From Mycobacterium sp. M26 (GTDB taxonomy: Bacteria; Actinomycetota; Actinomycetes; Mycobacteriales; Mycobacteriaceae), in contig NZ_LN929908.1 of the NCBI RefSeq assembly GCF_001494595.1, positions 1,339,716 through 1,403,715 on the forward strand: 64,000 bases of DNA. The letters run 5' to 3'. The notes beneath the pieces were generated by a model, which did no database searches, was not told where the DNA came from, and saw only the letters and a list, made by a program, of their open reading frames with translations. This document shows positions 9,182-21,462 of the stretch, piece by piece (position 1 is the stretch's first letter; each line of letters starts with the position of its first letter). The translations under genes and the position numbers were made by a program.

Positions 9182-9337
9182 ATGATTGTGCTCGGAGCAA
9201 TCCTGCTCATCCTGGGATTCGTGCTGAAGATCCAGATTCTCTGGACCATCGGCGTCATCCTGCTCGTCATCGGCGCCGTGCTGTGGCTGCTCGGTGCCGT
9301 CGGCCGTCCGGTCGCGGGACGTCGCTACTGGTATTGA
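9182..9337 (+). CDS. DUF6131-like small hydrophobic protein, 51 aa
   Basis: The ORF encodes two hydrophobic segments (MIVLGAILLILGFVL and IGVILLVIGAVLWLLGAVG) and a short basic tail ending GRRYWY. An excellent Shine-Dalgarno (GGAGGAAA) precedes ATG 9182. Short proteins of this pattern are widespread in mycobacteria and are listed as DUF6131; function is unknown. The 3' end overlaps the convergent TetR gene by 13 bases. Confidence 0.75.
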   Translation: MIVLGAILLILGFVLKIQILWTIGVILLVIGAVLWLLGAVGRPVAGRRYWY

Positions 9338-9963
9338 CCAACCGCGCGATGATGGCGGTCGCCGGCCGTGGACAACGCGGCGACCGTCATCGCGCGCAGC
9401 ACATCGCGTGAACGCCCCGGGTCGGCCGATTTGGCCGCCAGGGGCTTCATGCTGTGTGGGGTGGAGTTGAGCAGACCGAAAACCGCATGGGCCATCAGGC
9501 GTGCGTCGGACTCCTCCAGTGTGGGGTCGACTTCACGCTGCACCGCCACCCACACCTCGACATAGCTGCGCTGGGCCCGGCGCACCTGCCGTTGTGCCGA
9601 AGCCGGCAGATTGGCCATGTCGCGGTCCTGGATCCGGATCAGATCGGACTCGCCGAGGGCGAAGTCGAGGTGGAACTCGATCAATCCCGCCAACGCGTCG
9701 GCCGGAGTGCCGGCCTGAGCCACCACATCCTGCGCACCGGCCAGCAGTCGGGTGCTGATGCCGACCAGCAGTTCCACCAGCAGCGCCTCCTTGTTGGGGA
9801 AGTGCCGGTAGATCGCCGGGCCGCTGACGCCGGCCGCCGCCCCGATGTCCTCGAGTCGCACCGCGAGGAAGCCCTTCTCGGCCATCAGCCGTTCCGCGGC
9901 GGCCAGCAGTGCGGATCGGCGATCCGACTTCTGCCTGCTGCGGCGGGTTGGCGCCTCGGGCAT
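9325..9963 (-). CDS. TetR-family regulator (Rv2506 type)
   Basis: A 212-residue repressor-type protein. The N-terminal helix-turn-helix reads EDIGAAAGVSGPAIYRHFPNK (split around residues 45-65), followed by a helical ligand-binding domain. ATG 9963 is chosen over the in-frame start at 9981 because GGAGGGG lies 4 bases upstream and family homology begins there. It is divergent from accD1 across 96 bases containing palindromic sites, and in M. tuberculosis the same arrangement precedes the leucine catabolic genes. It most likely represses the accD1 operon and itself, with an acyl-CoA intermediate as ligand; the ligand is inference. Confidence 0.85.
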   Translation of the reverse strand: MPEAPTRRSRQKSDRRSALLAAAERLMAEKGFLAVRLEDIGAAAGVSGPAIYRHFPNKEALLVELLVGISTRLLAGAQDVVAQAGTPADALAGLIEFHLDFALGESDLIRIQDRDMANLPASAQRQVRRAQRSYVEVWVAVQREVDPTLEESDARLMAHAVFGLLNSTPHSMKPLAAKSADPGRSRDVLRAMTVAALSTAGDRHHRAVGQYQ

Positions 9964-9980
9964 GACCCCTCCGGGAAGCA

Positions 9981-11610
<1,630 letters not shown>

Positions 11611-11612
11611 CG

Positions 11613-13595
11613 ATGTTCAACCGAGTCCTTGTCGCCAACCGGGGCGAGATCGCCGTCCGGGTCATCCGCACCCTGCGGGCCATCGGCATCGAATCCGTCG
11701 CGGTCTACAGCGACGCCGATGCCGGGGCCCGGCATGTCACCGAAGCCGACGTCGCGGTCCGGATCGGGCCGCCGCCGGCCCGGCAGAGCTATCTCGATAT
11801 CGACGCCGTCGTCGGGGCCGCTTTGCGCACCGGGGCGCAGGCCGTCCATCCCGGGTACGGGTTCCTTTCGGAGAACTCCGATTTCGCTGCTGCGCTGGAA
11901 CGGGCGGGCCTGACGTTCATCGGGCCGCCGTCCGGGGCGATCCGGACGATGGGCGACAAGATCGCCGCGAAGGCGGCGGTCTCGGCGTTCGGGGTTCCGG
12001 TGGTCCCCGGTATCGCCCGTCCCGGCCTGACCGACGCCGACCTGATCGAGGCTGCCGGCGACATCGGCTTCCCCATTCTGGTCAAACCGTCGGCAGGAGG
12101 TGGCGGTAAGGGGATGCGCCGCGTCGATGACGCCGCCGACCTGCCTGCTGCACTGGCCGCCGCGCGCCGCGAGTCGGGTGCCGCCTTCGGTGACGACACC
12201 CTGTTCCTCGAGCGGTTCGTGTTGCGGCCCCGGCATATCGAGGTCCAGGTGCTCGCCGACACCTATGGCACCGTTCTGCATTTCGGCGAGCGGGAATGCA
12301 GCCTGCAGCGTCGCCACCAGAAGGTCATCGAGGAAGCGCCCTCGCCGCTGCTGGATCCTGCCACCCGCGCCCGCATCGGCGCCGCCGCCTGCGACACCGC
12401 CCGCAGCGTCGACTACGTCGGCGCGGGCACCGTCGAGTTCATCGTCTCCGCCGACCGCCCGGATGAGTTCTTCTTCATGGAGATGAACACCCGTCTGCAG
12501 GTCGAGCATCCGGTCACCGAACTGGTGACCGGCTGGGATCTGGTCGAGTGGCAGGTGCGGATCGCGGCGGGGGAGAAGCTCACCGCCCGCCAGGACGACA
12601 TCACCATGACCGGCCATGCCATCGAAGCCCGGGTGTACGCCGAAGACCCTGCCGCCGGCTTCCTGCCCACCGGCGGCCCGGTGCTGAGCCTGCGGGAACC
12701 CACTGATGTGCGGGTGGATTCGGGCCTGTCGGTGGGGATGACCGTCGGCAGCGACTACGACCCGATGCTGTCGAAGGTGATCGCCCACGGCGCCGACCGT
12801 GCGGCCGCGCTGCGCACCCTCGACCGGGCGCTGTCCGGCACCGCCGTGCTGGGCGTCGGTACCAACATCGAGTTCCTGCGGTTCCTGCTCGCCGACGACG
12901 ACGTCGCGGCGGGCCGGTTGGACACCGGGCTGATCGACCGCACCGTCTTCACCGGCGAACCTGTCGACGACCCGCTGTTCATCGCCGCCGCAGCCTATCG
13001 CTGGCTGCAGCGCTGGCCGGCCACTACGGCCGACCTGTGGGACGTCCCGTCCGGCTGGCGGGTCGGAGCCCCCGCGGCCACCAGCGTGCGGCTGCGCTCG
13101 GGTGCACGCACCGACCACGTCCACATCACCGGCACCCCCGAGGCCGCCGTCGCCCGGGTCGAAGACGGTGAAACACATTCCCTCACTGCCGAACTAGACG
13201 GTGAGACCCTGTCGGTCACCGTTGACGGTCTGCTGACCACCTACACCGTCGCGTCCGACGGGCACCAGATCTGGCTGGCCGGTCAGGGTCGCACCTTGGC
13301 ACTCGACGAGGTGCGCGAGGCGCCGGTGCGGGCCGACGACGAGCACAGCGGTGACGCCGAATTGGTCAGCCCCATGCCGGGATCCGTCGTCGCCGTCAAC
13401 GTCGCCCACGGCGACACCGTCAACGCCGGCACCGTCGTGGTCGTCGTCGAAGCGATGAAGATGGAACATTCGCTCACCGCTCCGGTCGACGGCGTCGTCG
13501 AACTTCTGGTCGCCGTCGGCGACCAGGTGAAGGTGGGTCAACTGCTCGCCAGGATCACAGCCACCACACAAGAGAAAGCCACATCCGATGAGTGA
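11613..13595 (+). CDS. accA1: Methylcrotonyl-CoA carboxylase alpha subunit (biotin carboxylase + BCCP)
   Basis: ATP-dependent biotin carboxylase with its own biotin carrier. The N-terminal domain begins [19 protein letters not shown], the ATP-grasp glycine loop is SAGGGGKGM, and the active-site region [14 protein letters not shown] follows. The C-terminal biotinyl domain carries EAMKMEH with Lys616 as the biotinylated residue. Total length is 660 aa. ATG 11613 is used although GTG 11607 is also in frame and overlaps the accD1 stop; homology starts at MFNRV. It overlaps fadE19 by 8 bases. Confidence 0.92.
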   Translation: MFNRVLVANRGEIAVRVIRTLRAIGIESVAVYSDADAGARHVTEADVAVRIGPPPARQSYLDIDAVVGAALRTGAQAVHPGYGFLSENSDFAAALERAGLTFIGPPSGAIRTMGDKIAAKAAVSAFGVPVVPGIARPGLTDADLIEAAGDIGFPILVKPSAGGGGKGMRRVDDAADLPAALAAARRESGAAFGDDTLFLERFVLRPRHIEVQVLADTYGTVLHFGERECSLQRRHQKVIEEAPSPLLDPATRARIGAAACDTARSVDYVGAGTVEFIVSADRPDEFFFMEMNTRLQVEHPVTELVTGWDLVEWQVRIAAGEKLTARQDDITMTGHAIEARVYAEDPAAGFLPTGGPVLSLREPTDVRVDSGLSVGMTVGSDYDPMLSKVIAHGADRAAALRTLDRALSGTAVLGVGTNIEFLRFLLADDDVAAGRLDTGLIDRTVFTGEPVDDPLFIAAAAYRWLQRWPATTADLWDVPSGWRVGAPAATSVRLRSGARTDHVHITGTPEAAVARVEDGETHSLTAELDGETLSVTVDGLLTTYTVASDGHQIWLAGQGRTLALDEVREAPVRADDEHSGDAELVSPMPGSVVAVNVAHGDTVNAGTVVVVVEAMKMEHSLTAPVDGVVELLVAVGDQVKVGQLLARITATTQEKATSDE

Positions 13596-14751
13596 CTTCC
13601 TGTCCACGGGAACGCTTCCCGACGAGTATCAGCAACTCGCCAAGACCGTCCGCGACTTCGCCCGCAACGTGGTCGCACCGGTGGCGGCCACCCACGACGC
13701 CGAACACACGTTCCCGTACGAGATCGTCGCCGGGATGGCCGATATGGGTCTGTTCGGTCTGCCGTTCCCCGAGGAGTACGGCGGCATGGGCGGCGACTAC
13801 TTCGCGCTGTGCCTGGCGCTGGAAGAACTGGGCAAGGTCGACCAGAGCGTGGCGATCACCCTGGAGGCCGGGGTGTCGCTGGGCGCGATGCCGGTCTACC
13901 GGTTCGGCACCGGCGCGCAGAAGCAGGAATGGCTGCCGCTGCTGACGAGCGGTCAGGCGCTGGGTGCCTTCGGTCTCACCGAAGCCGGTGGTGGCACCGA
14001 CGCCGGCGCCACCAAGACCACCGCGCGCCTCGACGACGGGCACTGGGTGATCAACGGCACCAAGCAGTTCATCACCAACTCGGGCACCGACATCACCAAG
14101 CTGGTCACCGTCACGGCGGTCACCGGCACCGTGGGCGACAGGCGTGAGATCTCCTCCATCCTGGTGCCCGTCCCCACCCCGGGCTTCACCGCCGAACCGG
14201 CCTACGACAAGGTCGGCTGGAACGCTTCGGACACTCACCCGCTGACCTTCGACGATGTCCGGGTCCCCGCGGAGAACCTGCTCGGTGAGCGTGGCCGCGG
14301 CTATGCGAACTTCCTGCGCATCCTCGACGAGGGCCGCATCGCGATCGCCGCGCTGTCCACCGGCGCGGCGCAGGGCTGCGTCGACGAGAGCGTCAAGTAC
14401 GCCAAGGAGCGGGCCGCCTTCGGCCAGCCGATCGGCCGCTATCAGGCCATCGAATTCAAGCTCGCCCGGATGGAGGCGCGCGCACATGCCGCCCGCACCG
14501 CCTACTACGACGCGGCCGCCCTGATGCTGGCGGGCAAGCCCTTCAAGAAGGAGGCGGCGATCGCCAAGCTCGTCGCCAGCGAGGCCGCGATGGACAACGC
14601 CCGCGACGCCACCCAGATCCACGGCGGCTACGGCTTCATGAACGAGTACACGGTCGCCCGGCACTACCGGGACAGCAAGATCCTCGAAATCGGCGAAGGC
14701 ACAACCGAAGTGCAGCTCATGCTGATCGCGCGGGAACTGGGTGTGGCATGA
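13588..14751 (+). CDS. fadE19: Acyl-CoA dehydrogenase (FadE19; probable isovaleryl/branched-chain acyl-CoA)
   Basis: A 387-residue flavoprotein oxidising an acyl-CoA to its enoyl-CoA. Conserved elements include [15 protein letters not shown], a FITNSGTD strand, [19 protein letters not shown] and the C-terminal [11 protein letters not shown]...[10 protein letters not shown]. The GEGTTEV segment has Glu where short-chain and 2-methyl-branched dehydrogenases place their catalytic base; classic isovaleryl-CoA dehydrogenases use another position, so the exact substrate is uncertain. The operon (carboxylase before, hydratase and lyase after) points to the isovaleryl-CoA step of leucine catabolism. 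Confidence 0.88.
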   Translation: MSDFLSTGTLPDEYQQLAKTVRDFARNVVAPVAATHDAEHTFPYEIVAGMADMGLFGLPFPEEYGGMGGDYFALCLALEELGKVDQSVAITLEAGVSLGAMPVYRFGTGAQKQEWLPLLTSGQALGAFGLTEAGGGTDAGATKTTARLDDGHWVINGTKQFITNSGTDITKLVTVTAVTGTVGDRREISSILVPVPTPGFTAEPAYDKVGWNASDTHPLTFDDVRVPAENLLGERGRGYANFLRILDEGRIAIAALSTGAAQGCVDESVKYAKERAAFGQPIGRYQAIEFKLARMEARAHAARTAYYDAAALMLAGKPFKKEAAIAKLVASEAAMDNARDATQIHGGYGFMNEYTVARHYRDSKILEIGEGTTEVQLMLIARELGVA

Positions 14752-15227
14752 GCGAGGAGAAGATCGTCGAACAGCGCGGTCTGTGGTTCGAGGAGTTCGA
14801 ACTCGGGGTGCGCTACCTGCACCGTCCGGGGCGCACCATCACCGAGGCCGACAACGTCCTGTTCACCACGCTGACCATGAACACCCAGGCGCTGCATCTG
14901 GATGCGGCGTTCTCCGATGCGCTGCCGCCGTTCCATCAGCGGCTGGTGAACTCGATGTTCACGCTGTCGACCTTGGTCGGGTTGTCGGTGGCGCAGCTGA
15001 CCCAGGGCACCATTGTCGGTAACCTCGGCTTCAGCGAGATCGCCTTCCCCAAGCCGCTGTTCCACGGTGACACCCTGTACGCGGAGACCGTCATCACCGA
15101 CAAGCGGGAGTCCAAGAGCCGCCCCGGTGAGGGGATCGTGACGTTCGCGCACACCGGACGCAACCAGCACGGCGACATCGTGGCGACAGCGAGCCGCAAG
15201 ACGATGGTCCGCAAGAGGCCGGTCTGA
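14748..15227 (+). CDS. MaoC-like hot-dog hydratase (itaconyl/methylglutaconyl-CoA hydratase, Rv2499c type)
   Basis: A 159-residue single hot-dog domain. The hydratase signature ITEADNVLFTTLTMNTQALH (residues about 35-54) contains the Asp and His expected for R-type enoyl-CoA hydratases, followed by the SMFTLSTLVGLSV helix. ATGA overlap with fadE19 and one-base overlap with citE show translational coupling. The M. tuberculosis orthologue works with the CitE-type lyase in leucine catabolism and itaconate dissimilation, hydrating the enoyl-CoA before cleavage. Confidence 0.85.
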   Translation: MSEEKIVEQRGLWFEEFELGVRYLHRPGRTITEADNVLFTTLTMNTQALHLDAAFSDALPPFHQRLVNSMFTLSTLVGLSVAQLTQGTIVGNLGFSEIAFPKPLFHGDTLYAETVITDKRESKSRPGEGIVTFAHTGRNQHGDIVATASRKTMVRKRPV

Positions 15228-16045
15228 TGGCGCTGAACCAACCGGGGCCGGCCTGGCTGTTCTGCCCCGCCGACCGCCCTGAGCGCTTCGAAAAGGCCGC
15301 CGCTGCAGCCGATGTCGTCATCCTCGACCTCGAGGATGGTGTAGCCGCCAAGGACCGTGAGGCCGCTCGCGAGGCGTTGCTGTCCGCCCCGCTGGATCCC
15401 GGTCGCACGGTGGTGCGAGTCAACCCGTCGACCACCGCCGATCATGCCCGCGATCTGGACGCCCTGGCTCGCACGCCGTACACCACGGTGATGCTGGCCA
15501 AGACCGAGACCGCCGAGCAGGTCAGTGCGCTGGCCCCGCTGGACGTGGTGGTGCTCGTCGAGACCCCGGTCGGCGCGCTCGCCGTCACCGACACCGCCCG
15601 GGTGCCCAACGCCTATGCGGTGATGTGGGGTGCCGAGGATCTGTTCGCGGTCCTCGGTGGCACCAGCAACCGCTATCCCGACGGCACCTACCGTGAGGTG
15701 GCCCGCCATGTGCGCTCGCAGAGCCTGCTGGCGGCGAAGGCCTACGGCAAGCTCGCGCTGGACTCGGTGTTCCTCGACATCAAGAACCTCGACGGGCTGC
15801 GCGCCGAGGCCGACGACGCCGTCGCGGTGGGATTCGACGCCAAAGTGGCGATCCACCCTAGTCAGATCGCCGAGATTAGGAAGGCCTACCAACCCAGCCC
15901 CGAGCAAGTACGTTGGGCGCGACACGTATTGGAGGCGGCGCGCGATGAGCGCGGCGTGTTCCAGTACGAGGGCATAATGGTAGATGCCCCGGTGCTGCGG
16001 CGAGCAGAGCGCATCGTCCAGCTCTCGCCCGACTCTGGCCGTTAG
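15227..16045 (+). CDS. citE: CitE-like beta-hydroxyacyl-CoA lyase (Rv2498c type)
   Basis: A 272-residue TIM-barrel of the HpcH/CitE family. Metal and substrate-binding segments are VILDLEDGVAAKDREAA, LVETPVGALAV and WGAEDLFAVLGG. The M. tuberculosis enzyme cleaves 3-hydroxy-3-methylglutaryl-CoA and citramalyl-CoA, ending the leucine and itaconate routes; no citrate lyase subunits are present here, so a citrate role is unlikely. The gene starts on the A of the preceding TGA and is followed by a 106-base gap before bkdA. Confidence 0.87.
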   Translation: MALNQPGPAWLFCPADRPERFEKAAAAADVVILDLEDGVAAKDREAAREALLSAPLDPGRTVVRVNPSTTADHARDLDALARTPYTTVMLAKTETAEQVSALAPLDVVVLVETPVGALAVTDTARVPNAYAVMWGAEDLFAVLGGTSNRYPDGTYREVARHVRSQSLLAAKAYGKLALDSVFLDIKNLDGLRAEADDAVAVGFDAKVAIHPSQIAEIRKAYQPSPEQVRWARHVLEAARDERGVFQYEGIMVDAPVLRRAERIVQLSPDSGR

Positions 16046-16151
16046 CTGGCACCCCGCCACAATGGGATTTTGCTCTGACCCGCCTCCGCACTGAGCAGAC
16101 CTGAGGTCGTGACGGCCGAACATGCCGTCCACGTGGCCACAAGGAGGCGGC
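16046..16151 (+). promoter_or_regulatory. Spacer between citE and bkdA with a small inverted repeat and strong ribosome site
   Basis: The 106-base gap contains an inverted repeat GACGGC-N7-GCCGTC (around 16109-16128) and ends with AAGGAGGCGG 2-3 bases before ATG 16152. This ribosome site is why I start bkdA at 16152 and not at ATG 16122. A separate promoter for bkdABC here is possible but not clear. Confidence 0.35.
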
Positions 16152-17204
16152 ATGGGTCGGTTGGTGCAACTCATCGCACCGGACGGAACCGCTACGGCGG
16201 ACTCCGACTACCGGCTGCCGCCAGAAACCTTGTCGTGGCTCTACGAACACCTCGTCATCACCCGCGACCTCGACGGGGAATTCGTCAACCTGCAGCGCCA
16301 GGGTGAACTGGCGCTCTACGCCTCCTGCCGTGGTCAGGAGGCGGCGCAGGTCGGGGCGGCGGCATGCCTGCGCAAGACCGATTGGCTGTTCCCGCAATTC
16401 CGGGAACTCGGCGTCTTCCTGGTGCGCGGTATCGCGGCCGGCCAGGTCGCCGCGGTCTGGCGCGGCTCCTGGCACGGCGGGCTCGACTTCACGGCGAAAT
16501 GCTGTGCCCCCATCTCGATCCCCATCGCCACCCACGCCCCGCACGCGGTCGGCGCGGCGATGGCCGCTCAGCGTCTTGGCGAGAACAGCGTGACGGTTGC
16601 CTTCATCGGCGACGGGGCGACCAGCGAGGGCGACACCCACGAGGCACTCAACCTCGCCGCGGTCGAGAACGCGCCCTGCATCTTCTTCGTCCAGAACAAC
16701 CAGTGGGCCATTTCGGTTCCGGCGAGCCGGCAGTACGCCGGGCCGTCGATCGCCGAGCGGGCGCACGGGTACGGGATGCCGGGAATCATCGTGGACGGCA
16801 ACGACGTCCTGGCCTGCTACCGGGTGATGAGCGAGGCCGCCGACCGGGCGCGCAATGGCGGCGGCCCGACGCTGATCGAGGCCATCACCTACCGGATGGG
16901 CCCGCACACCACCTCCGACGACGCGGCGCGCTACCGGCCCGCCGAGGAAGTGGCGCTGTGGGCCCAGCGCGACCCGATTGCGCGCTTCCGCACCTATCTG
17001 GACAACCTCGGCCTGCTCGACGACCGGCTGGAGCATCGGGTGGCTGCCCGCTCGGAGCGGCTGCGCGCAGAGCTACGGGCGGCGGTGATCGATACCCCCG
17101 ACCCCGATGTGGGTGAGTTGTTCGATGTCGTTTACGCCGAGACCACACCACTACTGGCCGCCCAGCGTGAGCAACTGCTGGCCGAGATCGCGAAGGAGGT
17201 GTGA
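16152..17204 (+). CDS. bkdA: Branched-chain alpha-keto acid dehydrogenase E1 alpha
   Basis: Thiamine-diphosphate-dependent decarboxylase subunit that starts oxidation of the keto acids of leucine, isoleucine and valine. The ThDP motif starts at GDG (residues 153-155) and ends at NN in IFFVQNNQW about 30 residues later. The phosphorylation-loop-like YRMGPHTTSDD segment is typical of branched-chain E1 alpha. Length is 350 aa. It is two bases upstream of bkdB and labelled pdhA in older mycobacterial annotation. Placement after the leucine genes supports branched-chain specificity rather than pyruvate. Confidence 0.9.
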   Translation: MGRLVQLIAPDGTATADSDYRLPPETLSWLYEHLVITRDLDGEFVNLQRQGELALYASCRGQEAAQVGAAACLRKTDWLFPQFRELGVFLVRGIAAGQVAAVWRGSWHGGLDFTAKCCAPISIPIATHAPHAVGAAMAAQRLGENSVTVAFIGDGATSEGDTHEALNLAAVENAPCIFFVQNNQWAISVPASRQYAGPSIAERAHGYGMPGIIVDGNDVLACYRVMSEAADRARNGGGPTLIEAITYRMGPHTTSDDAARYRPAEEVALWAQRDPIARFRTYLDNLGLLDDRLEHRVAARSERLRAELRAAVIDTPDPDVGELFDVVYAETTPLLAAQREQLLAEIAKEV

Positions 17205-17205
17205 G

Positions 17206-18222
17206 ATGACCCAGATCATCGAGCCACCGGCCCTGATGAGCAGTCTGCCGGAGGTCACCACTCTGACCATGGCACAGGCGATCAACCGCGCACTACACGA
17301 CGCGATGGCCGCCGACGACCGGGTGCTGGTGTTCGGCGAGGACGTGGCCCAGCTCGGCGGCGTCTTCCGCATCACTGAGGGGTTGACCGAAACATTCGGC
17401 ACGCAGCGCTGTTTCGACACCCCGCTCGCCGAGTCCGCCATCATCGGGATGTCCATCGGGCTGGCGATCCGCGGGTTCGTACCCGTTCCGGAGATCCAGT
17501 TCGACGGGTTCTCCTACCCGGCCTTCGACCAGGTCGTCAGCCATCTGGCCAAGTACCGGACCCGCACCCGCGGCCAGGTGGATATGCCGGTGACGGTGCG
17601 CATCCCGTCCTTCGGCGGTATCGGCGCGGTCGAACACCACTCGGAGTCCACCGAGACATACTGGGCCCACACCGCCGGCCTGAAAGTCGTTGTCCCGGCC
17701 ACCCCGTCGGACGCGTACTGGCTTCTGCGCCATGCCATCTCCTCCCGCGATCCGGTCATCTACCTGGAACCCAAACGTCGTTACTGGGCGCGCGAGGCCG
17801 TCGACCTCATCGAACCGGCACCGCCGATCGGTCGCGCGGTGGTGCGCCGCACGGGCAACGACGTCACGGTGCTCACCTACGGCGGGCTGGTCGCCACCGC
17901 GCTGGGGGCGGCCGATATCGCCGAGTACGACCTCGAAGTGATCGACCTTCGCTCGTTGAACCCGTTGGACTTCGACACGGTGGCCGCCTCGGTGACCAAG
18001 ACGGGCCGGGCGGTGGTTATGCACGAAGGCCCACGCACGCTCGGGTTCGGCGCCGAACTCGCCGCGCGCATCTCCGAGGAACTCTTCTACGACCTGGAAT
18101 CCCCGGTGTTGCGGGCCACCGGATTCGACACCCCGTACCCACCGGCCCGGCTGGAGAAGGTCTGGCTGCCCGGGGTCGACCGGCTGCTGGACTGCGTTGA
18201 GAAAGCGATGCGACGGCCATGA
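17206..18222 (+). CDS. bkdB: Branched-chain alpha-keto acid dehydrogenase E1 beta
   Basis: The beta subunit (338 aa) forms the ThDP site with BkdA. The conserved segments [50 protein letters not shown] and the transketolase C-terminal domain [15 protein letters not shown] are all present. ATG 17206 has AAGGAGG in front; the frame is open further upstream to 17107, but that part lies inside bkdA. It overlaps bkdC by 4 bases. Confidence 0.9.
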   Translation: MTQIIEPPALMSSLPEVTTLTMAQAINRALHDAMAADDRVLVFGEDVAQLGGVFRITEGLTETFGTQRCFDTPLAESAIIGMSIGLAIRGFVPVPEIQFDGFSYPAFDQVVSHLAKYRTRTRGQVDMPVTVRIPSFGGIGAVEHHSESTETYWAHTAGLKVVVPATPSDAYWLLRHAISSRDPVIYLEPKRRYWAREAVDLIEPAPPIGRAVVRRTGNDVTVLTYGGLVATALGAADIAEYDLEVIDLRSLNPLDFDTVAASVTKTGRAVVMHEGPRTLGFGAELAARISEELFYDLESPVLRATGFDTPYPPARLEKVWLPGVDRLLDCVEKAMRRP

Positions 18223-19319
18223 GCGATTTCCTGGTGCCCGACCTCGGTGAAGGTCTGCTGGACGCCACGATCACGTCCTGGGCCGTGTCGGTGGGCGATG
18301 TCGTCGAACTCAACCAGATCCTGTGCACGGTGGAGACCAACAAGGCTGAGGTCGAAATCCCGAGTCCCTACTCGGGCCGCATTGTCGCGCTGGGCGGGGC
18401 TGAAGGCGAAACCCTCGCAGTGGGAACGCTGTTGGTGCGTATCGATACCGGTGCGCCGGAACCGCGCACACCGGTTCTCGTCGGCTACGGCACCGACAAC
18501 GGTCTGGACCGCAGCCGGCGGGCGCGGGCCGCGCCGAAGGTGCGCAAGCTCGCGGCCGAGCTGTCCGTCGATCTCGACAGTCTGGCGCCGGGATCCGGCA
18601 CCGGCGGCATCGTCACCCGCGACGATGTCGAAGCCGCCGCGAGCACCGACACGATCGCGGTGCAGGGCGTCCGGGCCCGGATGGCGACTCAGATGTCGCT
18701 GTCGCGCAGCCGAATCCCCGATGCGCACGCCAGCGTGCAGGTGGACTGCACGGCACTGCTGCGGCTACGCGACCAGCTGGGCGTCACCCCGTTCGTGCTG
18801 ACGCTGCGGATGCTCCTGATCGCACTGGGCCGACATTCCCTGCTGAACTCCACCTGGGTGGAAGGCCAAGGTGCCCCGCAGATCCGGATGAATCCCGACG
18901 TGCGACTCGGTGTCGCGGTCGCCACCGATCGCGGGCTCGTCGTTCCGGTGATCGGGGCAGCGAACACCCTCACCACCCGCCAACTCGCCACTGCAGTGGA
19001 CGTGCTTGTCGACAAGGCCCGAGCGGGGGCGCTGAGTCCCGGCGAACTGGGCAACTCGACCTTCACCGTGTCGAACTTCGGCGCCCTCGGCCTTGATGAC
19101 GGGGTGCCCGTCATCAACTATCCCGAGGCGGCCATCCTCGGCATGGGCTCGTTGCGGCCACGCGCCGTCGTGGTCGACGATGCGGTGGTGGCCCGGCCGA
19201 CGATGTCACTGACGTGCGCGTTCGATCACCGGGTGGCCGACGGCGCACAGGTCGCGGCGTTCCTCACCGACCTGCGGGGCCTGATCGAGGCGCCGGAGAC
19301 CGCTCTGTTGGACTGTTAG
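18219..19319 (+). CDS. bkdC: Branched-chain alpha-keto acid dehydrogenase E2 (dihydrolipoyl acyltransferase)
   Basis: Domains in order: one lipoyl domain with lipoyl-lysine Lys42 in VETNKAEVE; a peripheral subunit-binding domain ([11 protein letters not shown] ... [11 protein letters not shown], residues about 103-145); and a catalytic acyltransferase domain with His337 and Asp341 in FDHRVADG. At 366 aa with a single lipoyl domain it is compact. The E3 subunit is not in the window and must come from elsewhere, as in M. tuberculosis. The stop codon overlaps that of the convergent DUF1214-like gene by 4 bases. Confidence 0.9.
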   Translation: MSDFLVPDLGEGLLDATITSWAVSVGDVVELNQILCTVETNKAEVEIPSPYSGRIVALGGAEGETLAVGTLLVRIDTGAPEPRTPVLVGYGTDNGLDRSRRARAAPKVRKLAAELSVDLDSLAPGSGTGGIVTRDDVEAAASTDTIAVQGVRARMATQMSLSRSRIPDAHASVQVDCTALLRLRDQLGVTPFVLTLRMLLIALGRHSLLNSTWVEGQGAPQIRMNPDVRLGVAVATDRGLVVPVIGAANTLTTRQLATAVDVLVDKARAGALSPGELGNSTFTVSNFGALGLDDGVPVINYPEAAILGMGSLRPRAVVVDDAVVARPTMSLTCAFDHRVADGAQVAAFLTDLRGLIEAPETALLDC

Positions 19320-21391
19320 GCCTGCGGATAGGGCCAGTAGCGCTTGCTGTAGCCGATTTGGCGCGCGGCGATCTGGGCGGCCCGGTCATACGGGTATGCA
19401 GGCAGATTCAGTTGGCTGATGGGGACGACGACAGAGCTGACGGTCGGGTCGGTGGTGCTGTTCGGGTCGAAGTCCTGGAAGCGAATCGCCATGGTGCCCT
19501 GGTTGAGTCCACGGGTGGACACCCAGTTGGCAAATCCCGGATCGGTCGGTGAGACCACGATCGTGTAGGTCCCGTCGGGGTTGGCGACGGCCTGGCTGAC
19601 GTTCATGCTCGTCTGCTCGTCCCAGTAGTTGTTGGTGATGGTCCAGTCGTTGGTGACGGGCACGCTGAAGTACCGCGCCTTGCCCGGATCGATCGTGAGA
19701 ACCAGTGCCTCGTCGTCGGCGAGTTGGAAGTACCCGGTGCTCTGCACTTGCGTTGCCAGGAAAGAGGCTTGGCTGGACGGGTCAGTGAACACGTTGGCCT
19801 GTTTGGGCTGGCCTGTGACCGGGTCAGTGGTGGCCAGCGACATGTAGGTGTTCTCGCCGCTGATGCCCAGCAGCAGCATGATTGTGGCGGCCTCCACCGA
19901 CTGCAGGAGGCGCGGTGCGGGCAGCGGCGGGATGAGCGAAACCAGCTGCGTCAACAGGGGGTTCGACGACACCAGGGGTCCGATGCCCGGAATGGCGAAC
20001 CCGCCGATCTGGCTGAAGAAGCTGTCCGGCGGTCCGCTGACCCGCAGGATGGACAGGCTCATCGGCTCCTCGTTGTTCCAGTCCGCCAACGTGTTTCGAG
20101 TCGTGATCAGAGTCGTGCCGGGCGGCAGGTACAGGTGGTTGGTCTGGCCGGGAGCGGTCGGGGTGGAGTCCACGGTGATAGTGAACGAACCATCGGCGTT
20201 GAGTACCAGATCCTTGCCGTTGATGTTGTCGGCGGTGGTCCCGCTCAGACCGGTCAGGACACTGAAGTTGGTGTCGGCGGGCAGTGACCCGTCGAACCGT
20301 CCGGTGATGACGTACTTGGAGGCGGTGTTCACCCCGACGAAGCGGTAGATCGTGTCCGGGTTGTCGTACCAGATCCGCGCCCCGGAGAAGCTCTGCAGAT
20401 ACCAGCTATGTGGTGGATTGACTTGCTGCAGGATCTGCGGGCTGTTCGAATTCAGCAGCAGCACCTCGATGGCCGCCTGATTCGCGTACTCCGTCACCGC
20501 CTGGTCGAGCTGGGCCAGGTTGGCCGCGTCCGGCCCACCCACTGCGGCGAAGTTCTTCTGACCCAACAGCCACCAGCCCGCCTTGAGCACCACCTTGGCC
20601 AGCTGCATGATCGGTGAGTTCGCGATCTGCGTCACGAGCCGCTCAGCGGCGAGCTGGTCTGCGGTGGCGAGCACGCTTGACGGTAGCGCGCTGCCCGGGT
20701 TCTGCAACACGGTGACCTGCTGGGTGGCGGTCGCTCCGCCGTCGGGCGCGAAAAGCGTTGACAAACCGTGCCAGTGCGGTGCATTGCCGGGCCGGTCGTC
20801 GGCCACCACGGTGAAGGTGTCGGTGCCGCCGAGTGTGACGAAGTCAGGGTCGGGGGAGTAGGTGAAGGTGCCGTCGGCATGGACCTCGACGGTGCCACGC
20901 TGGGCGCCGCTGACCGTGTAGGTCAGTGCGTAGCCATTGGCCTGAGAGGCATTGAGGGTTCCGGTGATGACGCCATCTGCCGCTTGTACGTTCTGCGCGG
21001 CGTTATAGGCCAGAACCGGCGTCTGGGCGAAGAAGGTGTTGCTGATGCTCGGCGTGGGTTGGGTGGTGACCTGAGCCTGCTCGACCTCCCGGCGGGCGTA
21101 GCCGATCATCTCGGTGAGGCTCGCCGTGGTCCGCGGGACGACCGGCCGGCGGGGGCTGGCCACCGTGGCGCGGGGCCGGGCCGTCACCTTCATCACCTGG
21201 GTGCGCTTCGACGTGGTTTGGGTGGCCGACGCCTTGGTGGAGTGGCGCGCCGAGTGCGCCGTGGAGCCTCCGGTGTCGGCGGCGGCGACGGCCGTGCCGT
21301 TCGCGACGGCGACCCCGATTCCGAGGGCGACGGCAAGCGCCCCCACACGTCCGACGTAGCAGGAACATCGGCTAGGTGTGGTCTGCGTCAC
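19316..21391 (-). CDS. Secreted or surface protein with a VCBS/cadherin-like repeat and a DUF1214-like C-terminus
   Basis: A 691-residue protein. An N-terminal signal sequence ([24 protein letters not shown]) has a likely cleavage after AVAA, followed by a Ser/Thr/Arg-rich low-complexity stretch. Then comes a bacterial Ig/VCBS-like repeat ([19 protein letters not shown] ... [11 protein letters not shown] ... DTFTVVADD). A long C-terminal region resembles DUF1254/DUF1214 proteins ([41 protein letters not shown]). GTG 21391 is preferred to ATG 21439 because a TACATT box lies 7 bases upstream and the signal peptide follows immediately. Function is unknown; no enzymatic motif was recognised. Confidence 0.7.
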   Translation of the reverse strand: MTQTTPSRCSCYVGRVGALAVALGIGVAVANGTAVAAADTGGSTAHSARHSTKASATQTTSKRTQVMKVTARPRATVASPRRPVVPRTTASLTEMIGYARREVEQAQVTTQPTPSISNTFFAQTPVLAYNAAQNVQAADGVITGTLNASQANGYALTYTVSGAQRGTVEVHADGTFTYSPDPDFVTLGGTDTFTVVADDRPGNAPHWHGLSTLFAPDGGATATQQVTVLQNPGSALPSSVLATADQLAAERLVTQIANSPIMQLAKVVLKAGWWLLGQKNFAAVGGPDAANLAQLDQAVTEYANQAAIEVLLLNSNSPQILQQVNPPHSWYLQSFSGARIWYDNPDTIYRFVGVNTASKYVITGRFDGSLPADTNFSVLTGLSGTTADNINGKDLVLNADGSFTITVDSTPTAPGQTNHLYLPPGTTLITTRNTLADWNNEEPMSLSILRVSGPPDSFFSQIGGFAIPGIGPLVSSNPLLTQLVSLIPPLPAPRLLQSVEAATIMLLLGISGENTYMSLATTDPVTGQPKQANVFTDPSSQASFLATQVQSTGYFQLADDEALVLTIDPGKARYFSVPVTNDWTITNNYWDEQTSMNVSQAVANPDGTYTIVVSPTDPGFANWVSTRGLNQGTMAIRFQDFDPNSTTDPTVSSVVVPISQLNLPAYPYDRAAQIAARQIGYSKRYWPYPQA

Positions 21392-21404
21392 AAGATGCAA
21401 TGTA
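21392..21404 (-). promoter_or_regulatory. Probable leaderless promoter box of the secreted protein
   Basis: Minus-strand TACATT (21404-21399), then 7 bases, then GTG 21391, with no Shine-Dalgarno sequence. Confidence 0.45.
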
Positions 21405-21449
21405 AAGGACGGCCTGGCTCCGTCGGCCCAAATTGTCACAGGGACGACC

Positions 21450-21462
21450 TAGTATCGCACAT
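21450..21462 (+). promoter_or_regulatory. Probable leaderless promoter box of the DUF222/HNH gene
   Basis: TAGTAT (21450-21455), then 7 bases, then ATG 21463. The same spacing is seen at the divergent gene 60 bases away. Confidence 0.5.

Noticed and set aside
16122..16151. ATG 16122 as the bkdA start
   Set aside because: AAGGAGGCGG just before ATG 16152 and the position of family homology favour the later start.
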